Shown here: piece after piece, positions 15,767 through 25,292 of the stretch
How positions within the stretch are numbered: the first letter of the stretch is position 1
Layout: every line of letters starts with the position of its first letter
Source: DASYTH01 sp035762905
GTDB taxonomy: Bacteria; Actinomycetota; Actinomycetes; Mycobacteriales; Pseudonocardiaceae
Direction of reading: 5' to 3'
DNA: 64,000 bases
NCBI RefSeq assembly: GCF_035762905.1
Contig: NZ_DASUCC010000028.1
Location: forward strand, 70,370-134,369
Notes under the pieces: model-generated
Database searches by the model: none
What the model saw: the letters and a program-made list of their open reading frames with translations, nothing else
What the model was told of the DNA's origin: nothing
Position numbers and translations under genes: made by a program

Positions 15767-16642
15767 TCAGAAGACCACGGTCTTGTTCCCGTGCACCAGC
15801 ACCCGTCCCTCCAGATGCCAGCGCAGTCCGCGGGCCAGCACCACCTTCTCGATGTCCCGGCCCTTGCGCACCATGTCGGCGATCGCGTCGCCGTGGCCCA
15901 CCCGGATCACGTCCTGTTCGATGATCGGCCCGGCGTCCAGCTCAGCGGTGACGTAGTGGCAGGTGGCGCCGATCAGCTTCACCCCGCGCCGGTGCGCCTG
16001 GTGGTAGGGACGGGCACCGATGAAGGACGGCAGGAAGCTGTGGTGGATGTTCAGCGCCCGGCCGGCCCAGTCCGCGCACAGCTCGGCCGGAAGGATCTGC
16101 ATGAACCGGGCCAGCACGATCGCGTCCGGCCGGGTGGCGTCCACCAGTTGGCGCAGCTGGGCGAATGCCGCGTCCTTCTCCTCGGAGTCGCCGGCCGGGA
16201 ACGGGACGTGGTGGAACGGGATGCCGTGCGCGCGGGTGACCGCGGCCAGGTCGGGGTGGTTGCCGACCACCGCCGCGATCTCGACGTCCAGCTCACCGGA
16301 GGCCACCCGGCCGAGCAGGTCGTAGAGACAGTGGCCCTCGCGGGAGACCAGGATGGCGACCCGGCGCCGGTCGGCGGTGTCGGCGATGTGCCAGTCGCTC
16401 TGCACGGCCAGCGATCCGGCCACCGCGCCGAACCGGGCGCGCAGCTCGTCCAGCCCGTACGGGATCGAGTCGGCGAGCACCTCCTGGCGGGTGAAGAACC
16501 AGCCGGTGTCCGGATCGGTGTGGTAGGCCGCCTCCACGATCCAGCCGCCGGCCTCGGCCAGGAAGGTGGCGATCCGGGCCACGATGCCGGTCCGGTCCGG
16601 ACATCCGAACGTGATCACGTACCGGCGGCCAGGCGAGCTCAC
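15767..16642 (-). CDS. purU: Formyltetrahydrofolate deformylase PurU
   Basis: A 291-residue protein with an N-terminal ACT domain (residues about 8-85) and a C-terminal formyl-transferase hydrolase domain. The catalytic region reads NIHHSFLPSF, followed by GATCHYVTAELDAGPIIEQ, giving the Asn, His and Asp residues of the family. It hydrolyses 10-formyltetrahydrofolate to formate and tetrahydrofolate, supplying formate for purine synthesis and balancing one-carbon pools. Length is normal. A GAGGTG Shine-Dalgarno precedes the GTG. It starts 13 bp after the end of the next upstream gene and may be co-transcribed with it. Confidence 0.93.
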   Translation of the reverse strand: MSSPGRRYVITFGCPDRTGIVARIATFLAEAGGWIVEAAYHTDPDTGWFFTRQEVLADSIPYGLDELRARFGAVAGSLAVQSDWHIADTADRRRVAILVSREGHCLYDLLGRVASGELDVEIAAVVGNHPDLAAVTRAHGIPFHHVPFPAGDSEEKDAAFAQLRQLVDATRPDAIVLARFMQILPAELCADWAGRALNIHHSFLPSFIGARPYHQAHRRGVKLIGATCHYVTAELDAGPIIEQDVIRVGHGDAIADMVRKGRDIEKVVLARGLRWHLEGRVLVHGNKTVVF

Positions 16643-16655
16643 TGGTGCACCTCGC

Positions 16656-17396
16656 TCATGGTGTCCGCAGCGCTGCGATCAGGCCGAGGTCGCCGCCAAG
16701 CACGGCGTTGCTCGGGCGGTGCCAGGTGGCTCGGTAGACGGCGTCCGCGGTGCCGACCACCGAGGCGTCGGCGTCGATGGCCGGGTTCTCGGCCGGGCCG
16801 ACCGCCACTCCGTCGGCGCCGCGCAGGTGCACCAGCCAGGACGCGCCGGCATCGGCCGCATGGAACAGGACGGTGCCGGTGGCGGTGGCCGGTTCCCGGG
16901 CCAGCCGGCGCGGGATCATCCGGTGCAACGCCTCGTCGATGCCGTCGGCGGCCAGCTCGGGGTCGAACATCAGCGTGTCCACCGGATCGTCGCCGGCAGC
17001 CGCGTGCTCGGCGTCGAGCCGGTGGATGGCGGTCTCATGGGCCTGGCGGCGGGCCCAGAACCCGGCGTTCGACACGGCCGGGACGAACGCCCAGGCGGGT
17101 GCGTCCGGGCCGCGATCGCGCAGCCGGCTGGTCAGCGCCGCCCGGTGCTCGTCCCAATAGGCCAGCAGCTCGTCCCAGTCGGCCGGGGCCTCCACGGCGA
17201 CCGGGGCCTCGTCGGCCGGGTCGGTGAGCACGGCCGTGCCGGCCCACCGGTGCACCCTGGCCATGTGCCGGACCAGCTGCGCCACCGTCCACTCCGGACA
17301 GGTGGGGACGGTGGCGGCTGGTCCGGCCGCGACGGCGGCCGCCCGCATGGCGTCGCCCTGCTCGACCAGGTGATCCACGTAACGTGCGAAGTCCAC
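16656..17396 (-). CDS. Mycothiol-dependent maleylpyruvate isomerase-family protein
   Basis: A 246-residue protein of the TIGR03083/DinB-like family. It opens with YVDHLVEQGDAM, has CPEWTVAQLVRHMARVHRW carrying a metal-ligand histidine, and later HETAIHRLDAEHA. The family includes mycothiol-dependent isomerases and transferases with a metal-bound DinB fold; the organism makes mycothiol (mshA is at 23.4 kb). The real reaction is unknown. The GTG has TAGGCT (17405-17410, minus strand) with an 8-base gap. It lies 11 bp after the MerR gene but seems to have its own promoter. Confidence 0.78.
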   Translation of the reverse strand: MDFARYVDHLVEQGDAMRAAAVAAGPAATVPTCPEWTVAQLVRHMARVHRWAGTAVLTDPADEAPVAVEAPADWDELLAYWDEHRAALTSRLRDRGPDAPAWAFVPAVSNAGFWARRQAHETAIHRLDAEHAAAGDDPVDTLMFDPELAADGIDEALHRMIPRRLAREPATATGTVLFHAADAGASWLVHLRGADGVAVGPAENPAIDADASVVGTADAVYRATWHRPSNAVLGGDLGLIAALRTP

Positions 17397-17407
17397 GGAC
17401 CAACAGC

Positions 17408-18169
17408 CTAGGACAGCCGGTCCCGGGCGTAGGCCGCGATGGCGTCCCGCATGAACTCGGCGAGCCGCGGATCGGTCTTGTCGAAGTTCGCCCGGAACCG
17501 CGGTTCATCGGCGTAGGTCTGGCCCAGCCCGGTGTAGGACTCCCGGTTCGGCGTCCAGAACTGCGTGATCCACCGGTAGTGCCCGTCGATCACGGCCAGC
17601 ACGTCGGCGTCGTCCGGGGCCTTGCCGGCGTCGATCAGCCGCACCAGCGCCTCGAGCTGGGCGACCCACTCGCCGCCCTGCTGGCGCCACCAGTCGGCCG
17701 GCTTGCCCGCGACGCGTGCGGCGGAGGCGTCCACGGCCTCGGCGCCCCAGCGCTGCCTGGCCTCCTCCTGCAACTCGGCCTGCTTGGCCGGGTCGAAGCC
17801 CTCGAACCAGTGCGCTGCCGATTGCGTCGTCATCTCCTCACCTCCTTCCAACTCCTCGATGGTTCTGGCCACGGTCGCGGCCAGCCGGCCGAACCGGTCC
17901 CGCTCGGATTCCAGCCAGGAGTGGTGCATCCGCAGCGCCTCCACCTGGTCGCGACCGTCGTTGACGATGTCGGCGATCGCGTCCAGGCGCAGGCCGAGCT
18001 CCCGCATGATCAGGATGCGCTGCAGGGTCAGCAGCTGGTCCCGTTCGTAGTAGCGGTAGCCGTTGCGGCCCACCCAGGCCGGGGTGAGCAGGCCGATCTG
18101 GTCGTAGTGCCGCAGGGTCCGGGAGGTCACCTTGGACATCCGGGCTACTTCGGCGATCGACCAGGCCAT
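17408..18169 (-). CDS. MerR regulator with TipAS-type ligand domain
   Basis: A 253-residue TipAL-like regulator. The N-terminal MerR winged helix is SIAEVARMSKVTSRTLRHYDQIGLL, then a coiled-coil dimerisation helix (to about residue 115), then a TipAS-like domain with WFEGFDPAKQAELQEEARQRWG and a late GLGQTYADEPRFRANFD. TipAS domains bind thiopeptides and other drugs. The promoter has a 19-bp spacer with a dyad, as in all MerR activators. The start is 6 bases after the -10 (leaderless). A second internal methionine (EEMTTQSAAHWF) could give a TipAS-only product, as known for TipA; here that is inference. Confidence 0.87.
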   Translation of the reverse strand: MAWSIAEVARMSKVTSRTLRHYDQIGLLTPAWVGRNGYRYYERDQLLTLQRILIMRELGLRLDAIADIVNDGRDQVEALRMHHSWLESERDRFGRLAATVARTIEELEGGEEMTTQSAAHWFEGFDPAKQAELQEEARQRWGAEAVDASAARVAGKPADWWRQQGGEWVAQLEALVRLIDAGKAPDDADVLAVIDGHYRWITQFWTPNRESYTGLGQTYADEPRFRANFDKTDPRLAEFMRDAIAAYARDRLS

Positions 18170-18175
18170 GCACCC

Positions 18176-18206
18176 ACGGTAAAACTTGACGTTACGTCAA
18201 CGTCAA
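18176..18206 (-). promoter_or_regulatory. MerR-type promoter with 19-bp spacer and dyad
   Basis: Reading the minus strand: -35 TTGACG (18206-18201), a 19-bp spacer and -10 TACCGT (18181-18176). The dyad TTGACGTT-N5-AACGTCAA (18186-18206) covers the -35 and the spacer. This over-long spacer with a central dyad is the signature of MerR-activated promoters, so the gene is very likely autoregulated. Confidence 0.82.
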
Positions 18207-18988
18207 ATCGAATGGTGCGCCGCCAGCACCCGCTCGGCCAGCAGGTCCGGCGCCTCGCGCAGGGCGTTGTGCCCCTGGTCCGGCAGGATCTCCAGCTCGC
18301 ACCGGGGCAGCGTGCCGGCCAGCGTCTCCACCCCGGTGCGCATCCGCTCGCCGCTGCGGCCGCCGAGCAGCAGCAGGGTCGGCACGTCCAGCCCGGCCAG
18401 CCCGGCCAGGCCGGACTCCTCGTTCAGCCGGGTGTCGTACGGCAGGGTGTGCGCCATCGTGATCGCGTTCGGCCAGAACGCGCTGCGCCGCACGGCGCCG
18501 AGCAGCCGTTCCTCGACGCCCACCGCGGCCACCATGAACAGCGTCAGGGCCGCCTCCCGGTCCCCGGCGGCCAGCAGCTCGATCAGCCGCTCGGTGGTCC
18601 CGGGCGGACCGCCCGGCCCGCCGGGCACCCGGATCGGCGGCTCGTAGAGCGTCATCGCCCGCACCGGGGCTCCGGACAGCGCCACCCGCAGGGCCAGCAG
18701 CCCGCCGGAGGAATGACCGAGCAGCTCCACCGGTTCGTCGATCAGGGCCAGCACGGCCTGCACGTCGGCCACCTCGCGGGCGGCCTCGTAGCCCCCGTGC
18801 GCGTCCCCGCTGGCGCCCCGGCCGCGCCGGTCCACCGCGTACACGGTCCGCGCAGGCGCGAGCAGGCCGGCCACCGCCGCCCAGGCCCGCGCCCCGTAGC
18901 CGGCCCCGCCGAGCAGCACCGCGGGCGGCCCGGTGCCGGAGATCTCGAACGCGATCCGGGTCCCGTCCGCGGAGGTCACGAAGTCCAT
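18203..18988 (-). CDS. Alpha/beta-hydrolase
   Basis: A 261-residue alpha/beta-hydrolase of lyase/esterase type. The nucleophile elbow is GHSSGG (about residue 93-98), an oxyanion-side LLGGAGYGARAW replaces the usual HG motif, a VYAVDRRGRGAS strand follows, and the late DQGHNALREAPD gives the catalytic histidine. No substrate can be deduced. It starts one base after the DUF2505 gene ends and so is probably in that transcript. Its 3' end runs into the MerR operator: the last stop bases are shared with the dyad. Confidence 0.85.
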   Translation of the reverse strand: MDFVTSADGTRIAFEISGTGPPAVLLGGAGYGARAWAAVAGLLAPARTVYAVDRRGRGASGDAHGGYEAAREVADVQAVLALIDEPVELLGHSSGGLLALRVALSGAPVRAMTLYEPPIRVPGGPGGPPGTTERLIELLAAGDREAALTLFMVAAVGVEERLLGAVRRSAFWPNAITMAHTLPYDTRLNEESGLAGLAGLDVPTLLLLGGRSGERMRTGVETLAGTLPRCELEILPDQGHNALREAPDLLAERVLAAHHSI

Positions 18989-18989
18989 G

Positions 18990-19484
18990 TCAGGACCCGT
19001 GCTCGGCGAGCCACTTCCCGGCGAACTCGGACTCCTTGGCCAGCAGTTTGGCCACCTCGTCGGCGATCACCCGCTCCAGCTTCCCGCCGACCAGCGGCAG
19101 CCCGACCCGAACCTCGGCGTTCAGCGCCAGCTCGGTGCCCCCGTCCGGCCGCCCGGTCAGCGTGCCCCGGCTGTTGATCCCACCCGGCACCCCGGACAGG
19201 GTCACCTGCGCGGTGCTCCCGTCCGGCCCCCACCGCTCGGCCCGCTCCACCATGAGGTCACCCTTGATGATCGCCCGGGCCATCGACGGCAGCCGCTCGG
19301 CGTCCACCCCCTGCCGCAACCGGAACCGCACCTCGTCCCCGTCGACCGCATGCTCGAGCAGCGCCGCCCCCTTGCCCCCCAGCTCCCGCTGCCGTTCCTC
19401 CAGAAACGCCCGGTCAGTCAGCGTGGCGGCCACCTCCGCCGGCGGTGCGGAGAACGTGGCACGGTGCTCGAAGCGGGTCGGCAT
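18990..19484 (-). CDS. DUF2505 family protein (SRPBCC-like fold)
   Basis: A 164-residue protein with the DUF2505 pattern: RFEHRATFSAPPAEVAATL at the start and RVGLPLVGGKLERVIADEV near the end, resembling lipid-binding START/SRPBCC proteins. In M. tuberculosis the homologue (Rv0481c) is likewise divergent from murB. Its function is unknown. The ATG is 7 bases from TAACCT (19492-19497, minus strand). That box overlaps the oppositely oriented -10 of murB, so the two genes cannot be transcribed simultaneously from these start points. Confidence 0.85.
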   Translation of the reverse strand: MPTRFEHRATFSAPPAEVAATLTDRAFLEERQRELGGKGAALLEHAVDGDEVRFRLRQGVDAERLPSMARAIIKGDLMVERAERWGPDGSTAQVTLSGVPGGINSRGTLTGRPDGGTELALNAEVRVGLPLVGGKLERVIADEVAKLLAKESEFAGKWLAEHGS

Positions 19485-19491
19485 GCAGCGG

Positions 19492-19501
19492 AGGTTACCG
19501 T
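19492..19501. promoter_or_regulatory. Overlapping divergent -10 boxes of DUF2505 gene and murB
   Basis: TAACCT on the minus strand (19492-19497) and TACCGT on the plus strand (19496-19501) share the TA at 19496-19497. The gap between the divergent start codons is only 25 bp, so both transcripts would be leaderless and compete for polymerase. Confidence 0.55.
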
Positions 19502-19509
19502 TGGAGCCC

Positions 19510-20595
<1,086 letters not shown>

Positions 20596-20608
20596 GCGCG
20601 GCCGCGGG

Positions 20609-21334
20609 TCACTCCCGGTGGGCGCGGCTGGCGCTGTACTGGGCGCGGGGTTTGAGGACGATGGTGTCGATGTTGACGTTGGCGGGGCGGGTGACGGCGA
20701 AGGTGATCACGTCGGCGACGTCGTCGGCGGTGAGGGGGGTGAGGCCGGCGTAGACGGCCGCGGCGCGGTCGCGGTCGCCGTCGAAGCGGGTGATGGAGAA
20801 CTCGGTCTCGACCATGCCGGGGAGGATCTCGGTGAAGCGGACCGGATCGGCGAGATGTTCGCCACGCAGGGTGCGGTGCAGGGCGCCCTGGGCATGTTTG
20901 GCGGAGGTGTAGCCGGCGCCGTTGTCGTAGGTCTCGGCGGCGGCGACGGACGTGACGGTGACCACGTGGCCGCTGCCGGAGGCGATCAGCTTGGGCAGCA
21001 ACGCCTTGGTCATCCGCAGGGTGCCGAGGACGTTGGCCTCCCACATCCATTTCCAGTGCGCCTCGTCGGCCGCGGCGACCGGTTCCAGGCCGCGCGCGCC
21101 CCCTGCGTTGTTCACCAGCACATGGCAGGCTGGAACCTGGTCGCAGAACGCGGCGACCGAGCCGGCATCGGTAACGTCCAGTTCAAGCGCGGTGCCGCCG
21201 ACCTCCTCGGCGACCTGCGCGAGCCGGTCCAACCGGCGGGCTCCGAGCACGACGTGGAAACCGGCTTCGGCCAGGCGCCGGGCGGTCGCCGCCCCGATGC
21301 CCGCGCTGGCCCCGGTGACGACAGCGGTGTGCAC
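20609..21334 (-). CDS. Short-chain dehydrogenase/reductase
   Basis: A 241-residue classical SDR. It has VVTGASAGIGAATA for NAD(P) binding, LVNNAGGARG, catalytic Ser and Tyr in SVAAAETYDNGAGYTSAKHA (YxxxK = YTSAK) and LPGMVETEF. The arginines after the second strand (GARRLDRL) suggest NADPH. The substrate is unknown. Its place between murB and the L,D-transpeptidase, on the opposite strand, matches Rv0484c. The GTG start is chosen from the SDR consensus; no clear -10 or Shine-Dalgarno supports it. Confidence 0.88.
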   Translation of the reverse strand: MHTAVVTGASAGIGAATARRLAEAGFHVVLGARRLDRLAQVAEEVGGTALELDVTDAGSVAAFCDQVPACHVLVNNAGGARGLEPVAAADEAHWKWMWEANVLGTLRMTKALLPKLIASGSGHVVTVTSVAAAETYDNGAGYTSAKHAQGALHRTLRGEHLADPVRFTEILPGMVETEFSITRFDGDRDRAAAVYAGLTPLTADDVADVITFAVTRPANVNIDTIVLKPRAQYSASRAHRE

Positions 21335-21428
21335 GACACCGATCCTGCCGGGAGATCGCCGGCGGCGGCCAACCGGGTGGGCCGGTTGGACGTCATGAGG
21401 AGTGTCACACCGAGAGACGGAGGTTCGG

Positions 21429-22577
21429 GTGAGGTACAGGTTGCTCGGCGCGCTGGCGGCGCTGCTGGCACTGTCCGGGTGCACCTCGATGGAGGGGGGC
21501 GTCGCCACCGGCCCGAACGGCCAGCAGCCGGCCAACGCGAAGATCACCGCGGTGCCGGCGGCGAACGCCAAGGACGTGTCGGTCGCCGAACCGGTCAAGA
21601 TCACGGTGGCGGACGGCACGCTCACCCAGGTCGCGCTGACCAGCCCGGAGGGCAAGGAGGTCGCCGGCAAGCTCGCCGACGACAAGCTCAGCTGGGCCAG
21701 CACTGAACCGCTCGGCTACGGCAAGACCTACAACTGGGTGGCCAAGGCCACCGACGCCGACTCGCGCACCGCCGAGCTGAAGGGCGCGTTCACCACGGTC
21801 ACCCCGGACAAGCAGGTCCGGACCACGATCAACCCGATCGACGATGCCATCGTGGGCGTCGGGATGCCGATCAGCCTCAAGTTCGACAGCCCGCCCAAGG
21901 ACCGGGCCGCCGTGCAGAAGGCGCTCACCGTCACCACCTCCAAGGGCGAGGTGGAGGGCTCCTGGGGCTGGCTGTCCGACCGGCAGGTGGACTGGCGGCC
22001 CAAGGAGTACTGGCCGGCCGACATCACCGTGACCGTGACCGCGAAGCTCTACGGCGTGCACTACGGCGGCGGCGCCTACGGCCGGGCCGACCTGACCACG
22101 AAGTTCAGCATCGGCCGCAACCAGGTCACCAAGATCCACACCCCGGACCACCAGATGGTGGTGTACCGCAACGGCGCGCAGGTGGCCAGCTACCCGTCCA
22201 GCAACGGCAAGGACGCCGACCCGAACCTGAACACCCCCAACGGCACCCTGATCATCATGACCCAGGAGCCGATCGGCGACTTCTCCAACCCGCAGTACGG
22301 CTACACCAACGTGAAGAAGAAGTGGTCGCTGCGGATCTCCAACCATGGCGAGTACATCCACGAGAACGAGGAGAACCACGCCAACATCGGCAAGGTGAAC
22401 AGCTCGCACGGCTGCGTGAACCTGTTCGAGGCGGACGCCAAGGCCTACTTCGACAGCTCGCTGATCGGCGACCCGGTGGAGATCACCGGCTCGCAGGCGA
22501 ACATGCCGACCACCTCCGACGTCAACGACTGGCTGTTCTCGTGGGACCAGTGGAAGAACATGTCGGCTATCAAGTGA
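21429..22577 (+). CDS. L,D-transpeptidase lipoprotein (LdtMt5/LprQ-like)
   Basis: A 382-residue exported enzyme that makes 3-3 crosslinks in peptidoglycan. The GTG is preceded by GGAGG at 21419-21423, five bases away, and begins a lipoprotein signal (RYRLLGALAALLALSGC, lipobox LSGC). Two Ig-like domains follow (about residues 35-240), then the YkuD domain starting at HTPDHQMVVYRNG, with the catalytic SHGCVN near residue 330. The family, size and position next to murB and mshA match Rv0483. It overlaps the next gene by 4 bp (GTGA). Confidence 0.93.
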   Translation: MRYRLLGALAALLALSGCTSMEGGVATGPNGQQPANAKITAVPAANAKDVSVAEPVKITVADGTLTQVALTSPEGKEVAGKLADDKLSWASTEPLGYGKTYNWVAKATDADSRTAELKGAFTTVTPDKQVRTTINPIDDAIVGVGMPISLKFDSPPKDRAAVQKALTVTTSKGEVEGSWGWLSDRQVDWRPKEYWPADITVTVTAKLYGVHYGGGAYGRADLTTKFSIGRNQVTKIHTPDHQMVVYRNGAQVASYPSSNGKDADPNLNTPNGTLIIMTQEPIGDFSNPQYGYTNVKKKWSLRISNHGEYIHENEENHANIGKVNSSHGCVNLFEADAKAYFDSSLIGDPVEITGSQANMPTTSDVNDWLFSWDQWKNMSAIK

Positions 22578-23410
22578 CGCAGCTTGAGTTCGTCGCCGGC
22601 CACGGCGGCACTCGCCTCGCCGTGCGCGTCGCCGGTGACCCGGCCAACCCGCCGGTGGTGTTCGTGCACGGCTGGGCGCGCTGCGCCCGGGACTGGGCCG
22701 CCCAGTTCGCGGATCCGGCGCTGACCGAACGGTTCCGGCTGCTCGCGGTCGATCTGCGCGGCCACGGCGAGTCCGGGGTGAGCGCGGACGGATACGACGA
22801 TCCGGCGGTGTGGGCGGCGGACCTGGCCGCGGTGCTCGGGTTGGCCGGTGCGCCCGCGGTGCTGGTCGGCTCCTCCTACGGCGGTCTGGTGATCACCGAC
22901 TACCTGCGGGTGCGCGGCCCGGCCGGGGTGGCCGGGCTGGTGCTCGCCGGTGCGGTGACCGAGATCGGCGCCGGGCATCCCGGCGGGGCGGTCGGTCCGC
23001 TGCTCGCCGAGCGGATGCGCGACTACCTGTCCGAGGACCCGGCGGTGGCGGTGCCGGCGCTGGCCCGGCTGGCCGAGGGGCTGACCGCGGAGCCGGCGCC
23101 AGGCCCGGTGGTGCAGCGCCGGCTCGGCGAGTTCCTTCTGGTGCCGCCGCGGGTGCGCCGCGCGCTGTTCCGGCGCGACCTGGGCAGCGCCGAGGTGCTG
23201 GCCAGGGTGCCGGTGCCCACGCTGGTGGTGCACGGGACGGCGGACCGGGTGGTCGCGCCGAGCGCGGCCGAGTACGCGGCGGGGAAGATTCCGGGTGCGT
23301 CGTTGCGTTGGTTCCAGGCAGTGGGTCATCTGCCGTTCGCGGAGCGGGCCGGGGAGTTCGGCCAGGCGCTGCGCGAGCTTGCGGACAGCTGCGGGAGGAC
23401 GACGACGTGA
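22574..23410 (+). CDS. Alpha/beta-hydrolase
   Basis: A 278-residue alpha/beta-hydrolase. It has the oxyanion loop VVFVHGWARCARDW, DLRGHGES, the nucleophile elbow GSSYGG (about residue 98) and the late VGHLPFAERAGEF with the catalytic histidine, plus VVHGTADRVV with the acid. It looks like the epoxide hydrolase/haloperoxidase group. The GTG overlaps the transpeptidase stop and its own stop overlaps the mshA start, both as GTGA, so it is translationally coupled on both sides. This places it in a cell-envelope/mycothiol operon, but its reaction is not known. Confidence 0.87.
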   Translation: MTQLEFVAGHGGTRLAVRVAGDPANPPVVFVHGWARCARDWAAQFADPALTERFRLLAVDLRGHGESGVSADGYDDPAVWAADLAAVLGLAGAPAVLVGSSYGGLVITDYLRVRGPAGVAGLVLAGAVTEIGAGHPGGAVGPLLAERMRDYLSEDPAVAVPALARLAEGLTAEPAPGPVVQRRLGEFLLVPPRVRRALFRRDLGSAEVLARVPVPTLVVHGTADRVVAPSAAEYAAGKIPGASLRWFQAVGHLPFAERAGEFGQALRELADSCGRTTT

Positions 23411-24705
23411 GCTCCGACGATGTGGTGCGGCTGCACCGGCCGCACCGGGTCGCGGTGCTGTCCGTGCACACCTCCCCGCTGGACCAGCCGGGCACCGGCG
23501 ACGCAGGCGGGATGAACGTCTACATCACCCAGACCGCCACCCGGATGGCCCGGCGCGGGATCGCCGTCGAGGTGTTCACCCGGGCCACCTCCTCCGACCT
23601 GCCGCCGGTGGCCGAGCTGGCCCCCGGGGTGTTGGTCCGGCACGTGCACGCCGGGCCGTTCGAAGGTCTTGGCCGGCACGAGCTGCCCGCGCAGCTGTGC
23701 GCGTTCACCGCGGGCGTGCTGCGCGCCGAGGCCCGGCACGAGCCCGGGTACTACGACCTGGTGCACTCGCACTACTGGCTGTCCGGCCAGGTGGGCTGGC
23801 TGGCCAGGGAGCGGTGGGGCGTGCCGCTCGTGCACACCGCCCATACCCTGGCCAGGGTGAAGAACGCCGCGCTGGCCGCCGGGGACACCCCGGAGCCGCG
23901 GACCAGGGAGATCGGCGAGCAGCAGGTGGTCGACGAGGCCGACCGCCTGGTGGCCAACACCGCGGTGGAGGCGGGTCAGCTGGTCCGGCTCTACGACGCC
24001 GCGCCGGACAAGGTGCGCGCGGTCGCCCCCGGGGTGGACCTTGAGCTGTTCCGGCCGGGCGACCGGGCCGCCGCGCGGGCCGCGCTCGGCATCCCGGTCG
24101 GTGCGGTGGTGCTGGTCTTCGTCGGCCGGATCCAGCCGCTGAAGGCGCCGGACGTGCTGCTGCGCGCGGCGGCCGAGCTGGTGCGCGCCGGGGCGGTGCC
24201 GCGCGAGCGCCTGGTGGTGCTGGTGGCCGGCGGGCCGTCCGGCACCGGTCTGGACCAGCCGGCCACCCTGCAGGACCTGGCCGCGGAGCTCGGCATCCTC
24301 GACGTGACGCGGTTTCTGCCGCCGCAGCCGGCGCCGGCGCTGGCCCGGGTCTACCGCGCGGCGGACGTGGTCGCGGTGCCCAGCCACAACGAGTCGTTCG
24401 GGCTGGTCGCCCTCGAGGCGCAGGCGTGCGGCACGCCGGTGGTGGCCACCGCGGTCGGTGGGCTGCGGGTGGCGGTCGCCGACGGTCGCTCCGGGCTGCT
24501 GGTGGCCGGGCACGACCCGGTCGCCTGGGCCGATGCCCTGGCCACCGCGCTGCGCCCGGAGGTGGCCGGCCGGCTGGCCGTCGGCGCGCTCGGGCACGCC
24601 GCGCGGTTCTCCTGGGACCGCACCACCGACGCGCTGATCGGCGAGTACGCCGAGGCGGCGCTGGCCTTCCGGCGCACGCTGCTCGGCACCGAGGTAGCAG
24701 TGTGA
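23407..24705 (+). CDS. mshA: D-inositol-3-phosphate glycosyltransferase MshA
   Basis: A 432-residue GT4 (GT-B fold) glycosyltransferase that starts mycothiol synthesis by joining UDP-GlcNAc and inositol 3-phosphate. Signature stretches are SVHTSPLDQPGTGDAGGMNV at the N-terminus, HSHYWLSGQVGWLA and HTAHTLARVKN in the acceptor site, and VFVGRIQPLKAPDVLL with SHNESFGLVALEAQACGTPVV (EX7E motif) in the donor site. Each is typical of MshA rather than other GT4 enzymes. The start is coupled to the hydrolase gene and the stop to the YbjN gene. Confidence 0.95.
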   Translation: MSSDDVVRLHRPHRVAVLSVHTSPLDQPGTGDAGGMNVYITQTATRMARRGIAVEVFTRATSSDLPPVAELAPGVLVRHVHAGPFEGLGRHELPAQLCAFTAGVLRAEARHEPGYYDLVHSHYWLSGQVGWLARERWGVPLVHTAHTLARVKNAALAAGDTPEPRTREIGEQQVVDEADRLVANTAVEAGQLVRLYDAAPDKVRAVAPGVDLELFRPGDRAAARAALGIPVGAVVLVFVGRIQPLKAPDVLLRAAAELVRAGAVPRERLVVLVAGGPSGTGLDQPATLQDLAAELGILDVTRFLPPQPAPALARVYRAADVVAVPSHNESFGLVALEAQACGTPVVATAVGGLRVAVADGRSGLLVAGHDPVAWADALATALRPEVAGRLAVGALGHAARFSWDRTTDALIGEYAEAALAFRRTLLGTEVAV

Positions 24706-25223
24706 GTATCGAGCAGCTGATTCGGTCCACTTTGGACGAACGGGAGCTGGCCTACCAGAACCCGCAGCCGGGCCGGTTCTTCGTCACGCTGCCGGGAACC
24801 AAGAAGCTGCAAACGAACTGCTGGCTGATCGTCGGCAGGCATGCGCTGCTGGTGGAGGCGTTCGTCTGCCGGCAGCCGGACGAGGCGCACCAGGACGTCT
24901 ACCGGTTCCTGTTGCGCCGCAACGCGAAGCTCTACGGCGTGCACTACACCATCGACCAGGCCGGGGACATCTACCTGGTCGGCCGGGTCGGCCTGGACCG
25001 GATCAGCGCCGACGAGCTGGACCGGCTGCTCGGCCAGGTGCTTGAGGCGGCCGACGGCGACTTCAACACGTTGCTGGAGATCGGTTTCGCCGGCTCCATC
25101 CGGCGGGAGTGGGAGTGGCGCACCGCGCGCGGTGAGTCACTGGCCAACCTCGCGGCGTTCGCACATCTCGTCGAGCCGGCCGGTGATCACGGCCACCGTT
25201 TCGGAGCCGAGTCCGACTCGTGA
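24702..25223 (+). CDS. YbjN-domain protein
   Basis: A 173-residue protein with a YbjN-type (type III chaperone-like) fold: it starts LIRSTLDERELAYQNPQPG, then FFVTLPGTKKLQTNCWLIVG, and continues with NAKLYGVHYTIDQAGDIYLVG. The homologue in M. tuberculosis is Rv0487, also directly after mshA. The function is unknown. The GTG overlaps the mshA stop (GTGA). The 5' end carries the palindromic word GTCCACTTTGGAC (24725-24737), one of a recurring class in this window. Confidence 0.85.
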   Translation: MSIEQLIRSTLDERELAYQNPQPGRFFVTLPGTKKLQTNCWLIVGRHALLVEAFVCRQPDEAHQDVYRFLLRRNAKLYGVHYTIDQAGDIYLVGRVGLDRISADELDRLLGQVLEAADGDFNTLLEIGFAGSIRREWEWRTARGESLANLAAFAHLVEPAGDHGHRFGAESDS

Positions 25224-25292
25224 TCGTGCGGATCCAACCGCGACCCTAGTGTCCTCCGTCTGCCTGACAGCAAATCGGTGACGGGAGGACAC

